Assembly (NCBI RefSeq): GCF_003573695.1
Contig: NC_039367.1
Location: 28,172,442 to 28,236,441 of the forward strand
Direction of reading: 5' to 3'
DNA from: Papaver somniferum
Lineage: Eukaryota; Streptophyta; Magnoliopsida; Ranunculales; Papaveraceae
Length of the DNA stretch: 64,000 nt
Both the position numbers and the translations under genes were made by a program. Below are positions 35,466 to 45,815 of the stretch, in pieces. How positions within the stretch are numbered: position 1 is the first letter of the stretch; each line of letters begins with the position of its first letter. The notes beneath the pieces are model-generated. The model searched no databases, was not told the DNA's origin, and worked only from the letters and a program-made list of their open reading frames with translations.

Positions 35466-37864
35466 TGATAAGCACGAAAATGCTACATTTTATACTCATT
35501 TTTGTATTAGATATGACTCGATATTTTAGCTTATGACCCTATTTTAGTGCTTTTGTAGAAACTACAAACGAATTCGATCGTTGAAGATGAATTAATTGAT
35601 AAAAAATGACAATTTGAGGCTGGCCTGGTATTCTTTTTATATAAGCAGCGCTTATATTACTTAGGGCACCAAAAGAATGTCCACCGGTAGTTAACAAGTG
35701 AATGGGACGTGGAGGCTTAAGACAACAACTATGGCCAGAGATATCAAATCAGTGAAGCAGATAAATGTTCTCTTTGTTCACACGTGAAAGTCACATAGGA
35801 GTTAACGATGTAATGGACTCTACGTGTCCAGCTAGCTCCCTCACCACATCTGCCTCATTTCCTTGGATTTGTTTCGTCTCTCTCGGCTAGAAACTGGTTA
35901 AGGCAGATAGTGGATGCATGTGAGATAAAGGGCCAATTGGTTGGATGAATAGTAATAGTGGGTGATTTGTCCAGGCCTTCCACCACGTCTCGTTTCTTTA
36001 TCATTTCAAGCAGCTGCTGGTAATGGGAATGGTGGCATCGATTCGTTGAGCCGAGCAGAGAACAAAGTGGATCTGATTCTGTAGTTGGATTGAGAAGTTG
36101 GAGGAGTTTTGTCTCAACATGCCTGCGAGTGAAGAAACTAAAATATCAAGGAAATGTTGTTCTTGGAAGCCGTACACTTATGAGAATAACTGACTTGGGA
36201 CGAGACGAGCTGTTGCAGTCATTGAAGCTACAGGCTAACGGTGATAGACGAGATGGAGATGGTTGATGTTCCGAATCAACTGGCAGTGGTATGTGAATCG
36301 AGTAAGAGGCTGTAATGGTTTGGTTGGCAGCAGTGAGACAAGGCATGAATGAAGATGAAGCTAGTGCTGTCGCTGGATGGCTTGGCAGTAAACGAGTAAC
36401 ATAGCGAGAAGTGGAAACGCACATGTTGGAGAACGATGGTGCTGTTGCTGATGGCGGAAGTATCATGAGGCTGTTTCGATGGTGCAGTCAAGAAGAGTGG
36501 ATGATGGGTTATTATTGAGTTGAACAGGTCCTGGTGAATGATGTACTGCAACCTACAGCAACACATCAATGGAGTCTGGGGTTGTGAGTTTATTTTGGAG
36601 TTCGAGGACCTGAATGGAGATAACAGTGATGGATTTATGTCTCAGGTAGGCAACTTCAACGGGTTTCTGAAATAAGAAGAACTAATGGTGAAAGGGAGCT
36701 GTTGCTGCTGCAATGGAAACGAGACAACGAGCTGGTATTGTGGATTCGAGACAGTGGCAGTATTTGGTGCTGTGGGTTTTGGAAAGTCGGACTTTGGCAC
36801 TGGCCGGAGTGTAGAAAGTGATGCTGTCGGGGGATTCAGGGAGTACTTGAACTTTGAATGGGCCGGTGGCTAGACTAGTTTTGGACTGGGCCTAGGCAAC
36901 TTTGCTAGGTCTAGAAATGGATTTTCGCAGCACATAAAAGAGAGAATGAACAGAAACAGAAGGGGAGGCCGGTAACAGAGGCTAGAGGAGCCGCAAGGAG
37001 AAAAAAGAAGAAGTGACGGCCATTTTTAGAGCACAAGAACATGAGACGGCGAAGACGATATTGGTTTAAGCTTTCCTGTTTTGTTATTATTTTTGATGGG
37101 TTTTGAGAAACCCATAATCATGTCTTGCTAAATTTCATAACTAGGGTTTTTATGGATTGAAATCACTTGGGGTATTAGGCTTCTTTGATTTGGTTATATA
37201 ACAATAGACTGTTATGATTTGAATAAATTAATTCTTAAATATTGTTTATGGATTTATGGAAAATCAGTTGTTGCTTCACCGGTTTTAAAAACCTTTGTGC
37301 TTAATAAATTAGTTTTACAAATATGTTTGTCTTATTATTTGATGATTCATGTTTGGGTTAATATCTTTGATGGGTTATGCTTAGAAAAGCCAGATAAAAT
37401 TTGTGAACTATATTTAGTTTCGTATAACTTCTTCGCTGATGCAATTTAATGGTGCATGCTTAGATTCAGTCTTTTGATGTGCTATGCTTAGGGTATACCA
37501 GTGATATTTGGGACTCTTATATATATAATAGGTGATGCTGATAGAACGAACAATAAACAAATATTCATAATTGTGTTTCATTTCAATAATCAAACAAAAG
37601 TAGTGGTGGATACCATAAAACCATGGTTACCGAGTTTCCCACTGTATTTAGTTTGTTAGTTTAATTATATTATTTAGTTTATTTTTATTGTTTCGTTTTC
37701 AATTATAAAAATTCAAAAACATTATTGTTGGTTAATCTTTTTAGAGATATTGATTATTAGTATTTCCACTGCTCCCTGTGGGTTCGACCCGTACCTTTCT
37801 CTGTCTATTAGTTAGACACCGTGCAATTATGGTTATCACATATAGGCATCTTCTGATCCTATCA
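35466..37864 (+). repeat. LTR2 in the middle of the composite element
   Basis: 2399 bp starting TGATAAGCACGAAAATGCTAC and ending ATCCTATCA. It has CCCTGTGGGTTCGACCCG near the end, as in other LTRs of this group. A purine-rich GTGGGGA tract precedes it and a primer-site-like sequence follows, so both borders look like native element borders. There is only one copy in the window. Frames inside (36146-36873) are not genes. Confidence 0.75.
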
Positions 37865-37871
37865 ACATTTT

Positions 37872-37890
37872 GACGCCGCCGAGCGGATTT
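37872..37890 (+). other. Degenerate primer-binding site after LTR2
   Basis: GACGCCGCCGAGCGG eight bases after LTR2 partly matches the tRNA-Asp primer site (first half TGxCGCCG). The second half differs, so it may not work. Confidence 0.45.
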
Positions 37891-37922
37891 TTTTAGAATT
37901 TTTTAAAGATTTTTTTATTATT

Positions 37923-38753
37923 TTGTACAGTATTTTTCATTTTTTAGATTTTTTTCCTTTTTATGTGCTTCTTTTTGTATTTCTTTTCAGGGACTTTTTG
38001 AGGATGGTGACTTCTTTTGAGGAGACGTCACCTAAGATGACGCTTACGGAATATAAGCGTCGAAAGTCAAATTATCAGGAAACTTCATCTGTGATGACGC
38101 TTGCTGAATATAAGTGTAGGCAATGGTGTGTAGTTTCTTCTCCACATGAGGTAAGGGAAGAATCTCCTCTAATGATATATGAGAAGTATTACAAATACAC
38201 ACCACCTAGTTTGGAACAAAGATTGAGAATTCTGGAATGCCAAAAATTATTTAATGATGATGATGATCAGTCTTGTAGTGACTCTCTGTTCCAGACAGAA
38301 TTTGTAGATGACCCTGTGGATGATTGTGTAGATGATTTTCCTAATTTCATAGATGAATCTATCTCACAAGATAATTCACCTAACTTAGAGGTTGTTTCTA
38401 GTCCTCTAGACTTCCAAAAGTTACCTCATTTAGGGTTAGAATTGTGTGCTTCTAAAATTTTGTTGGAGTACTTTGCATCTAAATACCCAGAGGATTTTCT
38501 TATTCCCGAAATCGTGCATAAACCAATTGATGTTTCCCCGGTCCCAATAGTATCCCCATATTATGTTCTTTACGCACTTCCTTGTGTTGTAAAAACTTGG
38601 TTTGGAGGTAAGTCTCTGTTTTTGATAGTTTCAGTGTTTCCGCATCGTTATAACATAAGTGTGAAGCTATCATTTGTAAATTTTGTATTTTGGGCTGATC
38701 CCCAAATTTTCAGGTTGTTAGTTTATGGGGATCCTTTTTGTACATTCCAGTAG
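37923..38753 (+). CDS. Gag-like reading frame of region Y
   Basis: An intact frame of up to 276 codons. The likely start is the ATG at 38004 (MVTSFEETSPKMTLTEYKRR), since the part before it is hydrophobic and T-rich. Two imperfect copies of TSxxMTLxEYKxR lie at the start. An acidic middle (DDPVDDCVDDFPNFIDES) and a hydrophobic end follow. No known domain is seen. Its position between a primer site and a repeat block parallels the frame of region X, with no clear sequence similarity. Confidence 0.5.
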   Translation: MYSIFHFLDFFPFYVLLFVFLFRDFLRMVTSFEETSPKMTLTEYKRRKSNYQETSSVMTLAEYKCRQWCVVSSPHEVREESPLMIYEKYYKYTPPSLEQRLRILECQKLFNDDDDQSCSDSLFQTEFVDDPVDDCVDDFPNFIDESISQDNSPNLEVVSSPLDFQKLPHLGLELCASKILLEYFASKYPEDFLIPEIVHKPIDVSPVPIVSPYYVLYALPCVVKTWFGGKSLFLIVSVFPHRYNISVKLSFVNFVFWADPQIFRLLVYGDPFCTFQ

Positions 38754-38919
38754 GTGTATCTTTATTTTTTATTTATTTATTTTTACTTTTAGCATCTTAT
38801 GAATTTCCCATCTTAAGTTTTGCGTTGGATGACTCAATTACATTGAGGAAAATGTAATGTTTAAGTATGACGGAGTGGTTAACTTTTTTACTTTACTGTT
38901 TCAGAAATTTTCTTGCAAA

Positions 38920-38980
38920 TCATGATCAGCTGTGTAGCGGGTCTTAAAAAAAATTATGACCAGTTGTGTAGCGGGTTAAT
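38920..38980 (+). repeat. Two GATCAGCTGTGTAGCGGG copies in region Y
   Basis: The same word as in 34981-35420, placed before a CTCGAGGACTAG..GTGTGGAGGAATT sequence, which should be the polypurine tract of LTR1's 3' copy. The flanking CTCGA(A/G)(A/G)ACTAG word is also shared with region X. Confidence 0.8.
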
Positions 38981-39026
38981 TTTCTGTTTTGCTCGAGGAC
39001 TAGAAAAATGTAAGTGTGGAGGAATT

Positions 39027-39893
39027 TGGATGAACACACAAGTGTGACGTATTTTCACCCATAAATACATTAGCTGGGACCCACGTTGTCACTAATAAGC
39101 TTGTTTGTAGGTGTTTTTGGGCAAATAAACGTTTTTAGAAGAATCGGCTCGAAAAACTGTTAAAGGCACCTCCGGAGGATATTTGCTATTCGGACTCACA
39201 TTGTTGGATAAGGGGTACCTCAGTTACTAAGGGACACCCAATTTTTAAGGGGCGTCCTATTTTCTATTTAAACCCCATGGCTATTCGCACCCCAGAACAG
39301 GATAGGGGCGCTCCATCTTCATCTTCGTTTAAAAGGAATTGGCGGGAAAATTTGTTTCAAATAACCAGATTTAGGGTTCAAGTTTCAATCAGTTCTAGAG
39401 AGACTGAATGGCTGAAACTTTTGGGGAAGACTTGTCTTGACCTCACAGAGATGGTATGGGCTTTAGAGTCGTTTGAATTTGGCTGGATGATCAGTTTGAA
39501 GCGAAACAGGGAAAATAACGAAAGTTAGCCTTCAACTGCGAAGATTTCTGGCAAGATTTTGGGAGAGTTTTTGTTGGACTTTCTCTCGGATTTTTGTTTG
39601 ATTTGGGACTGTTTTACCAAACAGGGATGGTGATGCGTTTGGTTTTGGTAGAAAGGGGAAGTTACGTGGGTATATCTCATTTATCAGGGTTTGATCTTTA
39701 CGCGGGTTCTGTTAACTCATCCCGTGTTTTCTGTGTGGTTTCAGGTGTTTGAGGTGTGTTTAACTCGATCAAGGTATGTGCATAAGTGATTTGGAGAGAT
39801 TTAAGATGGACTAATCGCGTGAGAAGCTAAATCAGGGAAGATATTTCTGTATCGAATCTTATTTAGTACAACAAACAATTGAAAATCACATCA
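39027..39893 (+). repeat. LTR1, 3' copy, with internal deletion
   Basis: 867 bp that match the 5' copy to about 32452 and then jump to the match of 33221 (TCGAATCTTATTTAG), a loss of about 770 bp. It ends CACATCA, followed by the AGATG duplication. Confidence 0.88.
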
Positions 39894-39912
39894 AGATGTC
39901 CTACATCAGTCC

Positions 39913-40021
39913 NNNNNNNNNNNNNNNNNNNNNNNNNNNNNNNNNNNNNNNNNNNNNNNNNNNNNNNNNNNNNNNNNNNNNNNNNNNNNNNNNNNNNNNN
40001 NCCCCCCCCCCCCCCCCCCCC
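39913..40021. other. Assembly gap (N run) plus C run
   Basis: Positions 39913-40001 are unknown bases and 40002-40021 is a run of C. The gap lies just inside the chromovirus, near its 3' LTR. The C run at the gap edge is likely a sequencing artefact. Confidence 0.95.
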
Positions 40022-40123
40022 TTCTTGAGAAAAACTCGTCTCTGAGTTGCTTGAAACAAATAATAGATCATTATCACCATGAAAGGTGAAAATCTCTTGA
40101 ACATTGAACACATTAGAAATGTT

Positions 40124-41415
40124 TCATTCCTTGGGTATATCAATGACATATGCATTGTTACTGATTTTCTTCTTAATTTTGAAAGGGTCGTACTTCTTCA
40201 TCTTAGTCTTGTTATAGGTACCAACTGGAAATATTTCCTTGCGTAGATGAATCATAACTAGCTCTCCCACTTGAAAAGTTTTTAATCTTCTATGCTTATC
40301 TGCAGCGTCTTTGTATATAGCATTAGACTCTTCAAGTTTTGTTTTGACCTCATGATGTAGTTGAGAAGCTTGTTCCAACAGATTATCATCTTTGACATTG
40401 GATTTATGTAACTTAGGAAGTACAACCAGGTCTAATACATGATTAGGAACCTTTGAATAAACAATTTCAAAAGGAGTGTTACCTGTAGATCTGTTTATGG
40501 AAGTGTTGAATGCAAAATCCATGTGAGGCAGAAAAATATCCCACTGTTTGTTGTTATCAATACTTTTAGCTCGAATCAAATTGCCGAAAGAACGATTGAC
40601 AACTTCAGTCTTCCCATCTGTTTGTGGATGTGAAGTAGTGCTGAATTGCAAACAAGTTCCCAAACGCATCCATAATGTCTTCAAAAAATAGCTTAGAAAT
40701 TTTGTATCTCTATCAGAAGTAATAGACTTAGGAATGCCATGCAATCGAACTATCTCTCTGAAAAATAAAGATGCAACATTTGAAGCATCTGTAGATTTTT
40801 TGCAGGCTATAAAATGAGCCATCTTGGAGTATATATCCACAACAACCATCATTGAATCATTACCTCTAGATGTTCTAGGTAAACCAAGAATGAAGTCCAT
40901 ACTAATTTCCACTGATGGAGCTTCTGGAATTGACAAAGGAGTGTAAAGTCCAGTGTTTTGAACAGTACCCTTAGCTTGCTGGCAAACCATGCATTTCATA
41001 ACGTATTTTTGTACATCACGCTTAAGTGAAGGCCAATAATAACGTTTCTCTACAAGTGCAATAGTTTTATCTCTGCCAAAATGGCCACCAAGTCCACTTC
41101 CATGCAGTTCACGTATTAAATGAAGACGTAAAAAACCATTAGGAATGCAAAGACGATTACCTTTAAATAACCGTCTTGAATAAGAAAATCATCAACTCCA
41201 TGAGACAAAGAATTGCATTGTTCCCAAAGTGACTTGAAGTCATCATCCTCAGCATAAATCTCTTTGATATAATCAAAAGCAAATCTCTTATTTCGAATGG
41301 TTGCTAAAATATTTCGTCGTCTACTAAGAGCATCTGCAACTTGATTAAGATTTCCATTTTTATGATTGACAGAAAAAGTGTACTTATTAATTGTGGAAAA
41401 CCACCTATCATGCAT
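40124..41415 (-). pseudogene. Chromovirus integrase and end of RNase H
   Basis: The end of RNase H is at 41116-41415 (VNHKNGNLNQVADALSRRR). The zinc-binding part lies at about 40980-41130 (GGHFGRDKT.., CMVCQQAKG). The catalytic core is open in 40124-40999 with D in SMDFILGLPRTSRG, D in SITSDRDTKF and E in DGKTEVVNRS. The C-terminal part has FQVGELVMIHLRKEIFPVGTYNK and DPFKIKKKISNNAYVIDIP, as in plant chromoviruses. I see no chromodomain, but the gap begins about 100 bp further on. Confidence 0.88.
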
Positions 41416-41471
41416 ACGATTAACCTTTGATCAAGTCTGGAGATATTTAAAAGCATGATTATCAGTATTAA

Positions 41472-42591
41472 TCACAAATTCTTGATGAACCAAATAAGTA
41501 TGTACTGTTTAAGAGCTTGTACAAGAGCAAGCAATTCCAATTCATATGTAGACCACTTTTTTTGAGTATCAGAATTATTTTCACTATGGTAAGCAACTGG
41601 ATGTCCTTCCTGAGACAAAAATGCTCCAATTCCAATAATAGAAGCATCACAATCAACTTGAAAAGTCTTGGAAAAGTCAGGCAGTGCAAGGATAGGAGCC
41701 GAACATATTTTTTTCTTTAAGAGCATTGAAACTTTTATCAGCTTCTTCAGTCCATATGAACTTTTCCTTCTTCAAACAATCAGTAATAGGTGCAGCAATG
41801 ATGCTAAAATTTCTTACAAAACGTCTATAAAAAGAAGCCAAACCATGAAAACTTCTCACCTATTTGATAGAATTAAGAAAAGGCCAATCCATAATAACTT
41901 GAACTTTATAAGGATCCACGTGAATGCCTTTGGAATAGATAACATATCCCAAGAAGGTAACTTCAGAGGAAATAAATGTGCATTTATTCAAGTTCACAAA
42001 CAAATAATTGTCGTACAAAACTTTGAACACTTGAGAAAGATGGTTGATATGCTCTTTTACACTTCTGCTGAAAATTAATATATCATCAAAGTCCACAATG
42101 ACAAACTTACTCAGAAAAGGTTGCAAAACCTGATTCCTCAGCCTCATAAAGGTGCTAGGAGAATGAGACATGCCAAAAGGCATAACTAACCATTCATATA
42201 ACCCCTCTCTTGTTTTGAAAGCAGTTTTCCGTTCATATCCAATTCTTATTCTAATATGATGATAACCACTAAGAAGATCAAGTTTAGTGAAAATGATAGA
42301 CCCTGCTAAAAGATCAATCGTATCCTCAATACGTGGAATAGGAAACCTATAAGGAATAATGATACGGTTCAAATCTCTGCAATCTATTCACATTCTCCAT
42401 CCATTATCCTTTTTAGGCACCAGAAAAGAAGGACACGCACAGGGACTATTACTAGGTATAATTAATCCCTTAGTTAATAAATCATTAACATGACCTTGTA
42501 ATATTTCATGTTCAATTGGACTCAGTCGATAATGATCTTGATTAGGTAAAACATCTCCAGGAATAAGATCAATGCAATCTGAACATCTCAA
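41472..42591 (-). pseudogene. Chromovirus reverse transcriptase / RNase H
   Basis: RT pieces are at 42388-42591 and 41860-42372, with [40 protein letters not shown] and the active-site box [10 protein letters not shown]. Compared with the usual YxDD, the tyrosine is replaced by D. RNase H follows at 41472-41859 ([19 protein letters not shown], then [18 protein letters not shown] and [19 protein letters not shown]). Frames change near 42380 and 41700, so it cannot be translated as one protein. Confidence 0.87.
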
Positions 42592-42703
42592 AAAGGTGGT
42601 AAACTCACAGGTAATTCTTCAGGAAATAATGCTTTAAATTTTGATAATAAAGGTTGTACCTGAGTAGGAATTGTTACCATAGGTTTGGTATCTTCATGAG
42701 AAC

Positions 42704-44799
42704 TCAAAGTGTGAATAAGTGTAAAGAGCGAGAGATAGCAGCCACCAATGCAGTAGTCTTGCAATCACTATGTTCTTGAAATACTGAAGAAGACTTGGAA
42801 GGAGATATAATCACTCTTTTACCATCTTTGTAAAAGGTATAAGTATTCTCAAAATAGTTATGAACTGCTCTAACATCATACTGCCATGGTCTTCCAAGTA
42901 GGAGATATGCTGCATTCATATCGATAACATCACATAGCACAAATTCTTCATATCCAACAAAAGAAAACTTAATAGCACACTGATGAGTAATTCTCCGCGT
43001 ATATGAATTATTCACCCAACGTACAGAATAAGGAGCAGGATGTGGTGTAGTTGGTAAACCCATTTTCTCGAAAACAACGGAAGTAATGTAATTGTCGACA
43101 CTGCCACTGTCAATGATCATATCACAGACTTTTCCACCAATAAAGCACTTGGTTTTGAAAATATTATGTCTTTGAGAATAACATGGTTCAGTTAGCATAA
43201 GTGGTCGAATCATTCCAACAAAGTGATCACCATAAGACTCATGTAAATCAAGATTTCCAACTTCATCACATTTATCATCATCAAAAATTTCAACGTCTTG
43301 TGATTCAGTATGTATTTGATTATCTCCAATGAAACCATTAAAGCGCCTACAGTCAGCTGAAGAATGACCAGGTTGATTGCATTTATTGCATTTATCTCCA
43401 CGATATTTCGAATAAATATTATTTGGCTTATGTGGAGGTGGAAACTGATTTTGTATCCTATTAGAAAATCTGACGCTCGCTGGTTTAGGTTGATGTTGAA
43501 TGGATGGATGTGCAATAGGGTATGGTAAAATAGGTGAAATGTCTGTAAGAGAAGTCGGTTGAGCAAACGAAAAACTCACTGGTTGTTGTTGATATGATTG
43601 ACCATTGCTTCTGTCTGGTGGATCAACAACGAATGTTGATCCCTTTGAATATGGATCAACAACGAATGTTGATCCCTGGTCAACAAAGTTAACATAATAA
43701 AAATTATGCGGTTTTTCAGTCTTAGCATAATATTGATAACGATCTTGTATGGGGGTTGCTTGTCGTGATGATTTGAGTACATGTCGTTCAACTTTAATAG
43801 CTTTTTTAATCGCCTCACCCATGGTAAACACTGATTGCGTCATCTCTTGCTGAATTAAGTTGTTTAAGCCATCGATAAAACGTGCAACCAATTGTGTTTC
43901 GGTTTCATTCAACTGGTTACGTGCAACCAAGCTATAAAATTCAGCTACATATTCCTCGACAAGTCTAGATCCTTGTCGACAGTGTTGAAGCTTGATAAAC
44001 AATTGTTGCATATAATCATAAGGTAAAAACTTATCTCTTAATAAATCTCTCATTCTTTTCCAAGTACGTACTGGAGGTTTGTGAAAGTTACGTCGATCTT
44101 CACAGATCTTATTACACTAAGCTGCAGCTCCACCTTTTAGCTTATAGGCAACCAGTTTTACTTTAGAAAAATCATGTACTTCCATGAAGTTAAAGAAACA
44201 TTCTACTTCATAAAACCAATCCAACAATTCTTCTATTTGTAAACCACCATGAAAGTTAGGAATATCATCTTTCAATTTGTATTCAGGCAAAGTTCCATAA
44301 GGATTAATGTTGGATTTTAACCTTTTTTCATCGTCCCATTTTTTCTCTTCTTCGGCTTCAATTTTGTCCTCATCTTCATCACTGTGGGGATTCAAAATTG
44401 CAGGTTTCTTATAAGGACAATTAAGAAAGCTCTCAAAATGTTTTGTGAACTTAAGAAATTGAGAAATTTCTTCAGGAACATGAGTAGAGTGAACAAAAGG
44501 ATTTTTTTTTTTTTTGCATTAGTTGTTTCATCATCTTTTGTTCCAATAGTTCCTTTGTCGCTTTCTGAATCATCGACTAAATCAGGTATGTCTTCTTTTT
44601 CTACACCAGTATGTTTCAATAGCTTGTTCACACAATCTCCTTGGAAAACTAACCTCTTTTTCATAGTTTCAAGTTTTTCCGTGAGAGCTTTGGTGTTTGT
44701 TTCATTGGTTGTGATCTTAGTTTCAATATTTGTAATGGAAGTTTGAAGAGGTTTCAAGAGTTCTGCAATTTCAGCTAGGGTAGGAGGTTTTTCTGCCAT
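42704..44799 (-). pseudogene. Chromovirus gag and protease
   Basis: The start is probably the ATG at 44799 (MAEKPPTLAEIAELLKPLQ), followed by a coiled-coil stretch. A run of T at 44504-44517 shifts the frame (KKKK.. on the protein side), and gag continues at 44117-44395 and 42704-44053. The capsid (LQHCRQGSRLVEEYVAEFYSL), one CCHC zinc knuckle (CNKCNQPGHSSADC) and the protease (IIDSGSVDNYI, then LLGRPWQYD) are visible. Two 11-residue repeats GSTFVVDPYSK/GSTFVVDPPDR lie before the zinc knuckle. Confidence 0.87.
43620..43675. repeat. Two GGATCAAC-N7-GTTGATCC palindromes inside gag
   Basis: Two 23-bp palindromic units at 43620 and 43653 (33-bp spacing). Arms of 8 bp flank the same 7-base centre AACGAAT. 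They encode the repeated GSTFVVDP peptide. The same arms and centre length occur four times in each LTR. Confidence 0.88.
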
Positions 44800-44883
44800 T
44801 TGAAAAATAAAAGTAGGGTTTTGAGTTTGTGCAGAAGCTGTAAAGGATTTGTTTTTAGATAAGAATATAAAAACTCTGTCGAA

Positions 44884-44891
44884 TGATACCA
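44884..44891 (-). other. Primer-binding site, initiator tRNA-Met type
   Basis: Minus strand TGGTATCA two bases inside the LTR matches the common start of the tRNA-iMet primer site; similarity stops after eight bases. Confidence 0.65.
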
Positions 44892-44893
44892 AC

Positions 44894-45340
44894 TAATGTA
44901 GTACATGAAAAGGAAGAAGGCAATACGGAGATTGCAGGTGTTGAGAAAGGAAGAAAAGGATGAGAAATAGAAGAACAATAGAGTTTAAAAGATGAGAAAG
45001 ATAGGTTTACTCTTAAAGAGTAGTTTTGATAATAATTGATAATAATAATGTGTCTTACAAGAACTTAATAAGCCTGTTTATATAGGCATGAAAAGAACCT
45101 AAAAATAGAAAAACTCTAAAAGAATAAAAATAAGGAAACTTTAAAATAAGAAGTTCTAGACTTGTAACACAAGTAAACCAAAGTAAAAGCAAAGAATCAA
45201 CCATGACAGTTGATATTGCGCAAAGGGATCAACTGCGAAAGTTGATACAACATAAAAGGATCAACTGTCATTGTTGATACGAAACTATTGGATCAACAGG
45301 GACAGTTGATCCATTGAAAACAGGTAGATGTCCTACATCA
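44894..45340 (-). repeat. 5' LTR of chromovirus
   Basis: 447 bp. On the minus strand it begins TGATGTAGGACATC and ends GTACTACATTA. The right flank is AGAAG (45341-45345). The palindrome array is at 45194-45312. Confidence 0.88.
45194..45312. repeat. Four palindromic units at exact 32-bp spacing in 5' LTR
   Basis: Units begin at 45194, 45226, 45258 and 45290. Each is 23 bp: an 8-base arm GGATCAAC (GAATCAAC in the first), a 7-base centre that varies (CATGACA, TGCGAAA, TGTCATT, AGGGACA) and the arm GTTGATCC/GTTGATAC. Nine-base spacers separate units. Confidence 0.88.
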
Positions 45341-45345
45341 AGAAG

Positions 45346-45815
45346 GCAACGAAAGGTATCAAATTGTTCTCTCTGTATCATCGACAAATTGCAAGTGATT
45401 TTTTTCCCCTCCTTAACCGAAAAACATGAGATTTGATCATGTTATTGTGCTTTGCTCAACATAAAACTTAAGACTTCACCAACAATAGTAAAAAAGAAAA
45501 GGAGAAAGAGGGTCTCCTTAACGAAATCCCTTTTCACTACCAAAGTAATCGAAAGACGATCTGTTAACAAGAACCGAGAATTTTGAGAATGTTAAGCAAT
45601 TTATAATCCAAGCCCTCCATACCCCACGAAACCCCATTTTGAATAAGACTTCATTTAAAAAGTTCCAATTCACATTATCAAAAGCCTTTTCAAAATCAAG
45701 CTTGCAAACCAACCCCGGTAATTTTTGACGAAGTCTAGAATCCACACATTCGTTAGCTATCAATACCCCATAAAGAATTTTTCTTCCTTTAATAAAACTA
45801 GATTGAGTTGTTGAG
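45346..45815 (-). mobile_element. LINE fragment, 5' part of RT
   Basis: On the minus strand it opens with [20 protein letters not shown] and CKLDFEKAFDNVNWNFL, classic LINE RT segments. GDPLSPFLF and a FVDDT active-site box (the YADD position) follow in shifted frames near 45360-45520. It continues at 31197 beyond the gypsy insertion. The 5' end is truncated at about 45815, where RPL7 sequence begins. Confidence 0.85.

Larger units (their letters stand above)
31636..39893 (+). mobile_element. Composite Athila/Tat-like element with three LTRs
   Basis: Structure on the plus strand: LTR1 (31636-33262), tRNA-Asp-type primer site, internal region X with a gag-like frame and a repeat block, LTR2 (35466-37864, unrelated at its start to LTR1), primer-site-like sequence, internal region Y with a different frame and a short repeat block, then LTR1 again (39027-39893). 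The whole is flanked by AGATG (31631-31635 and 39894-39898). No protease, RT or integrase is present, so it is non-autonomous. Confidence 0.8.
31198..45340 (-). mobile_element. Chromovirus-type Ty3/gypsy element, interrupted
   Basis: A minus-strand element. Its 5' LTR is 44894-45340, its coding part 40020-44799, and its 3' LTR is split into 31198-31635 and 39899-39908 by the nested element 31636-39893. It is flanked by AGAAG on both sides. The primer site resembles the initiator tRNA-Met type. The order gag - protease - RT - RNase H - integrase is that of Ty3/gypsy. LTR ends are TGATGTAG..CTACATTA, so the 3' end is TA instead of CA. Frame breaks in gag and pol make it inactive. Confidence 0.85.

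Noticed and set aside
36146..36873. Frames on both strands in the middle of LTR2
   Set aside because: They lie within an LTR, overlap on opposite strands and show no domain.
45194..45312. CRISPR-like look: palindromic units at constant 32-bp spacing
   Set aside because: It lies in the LTR of a plant retrotransposon; 'spacers' are 9 bases and similar between the two LTRs. There is no cas gene and the host is a plant.
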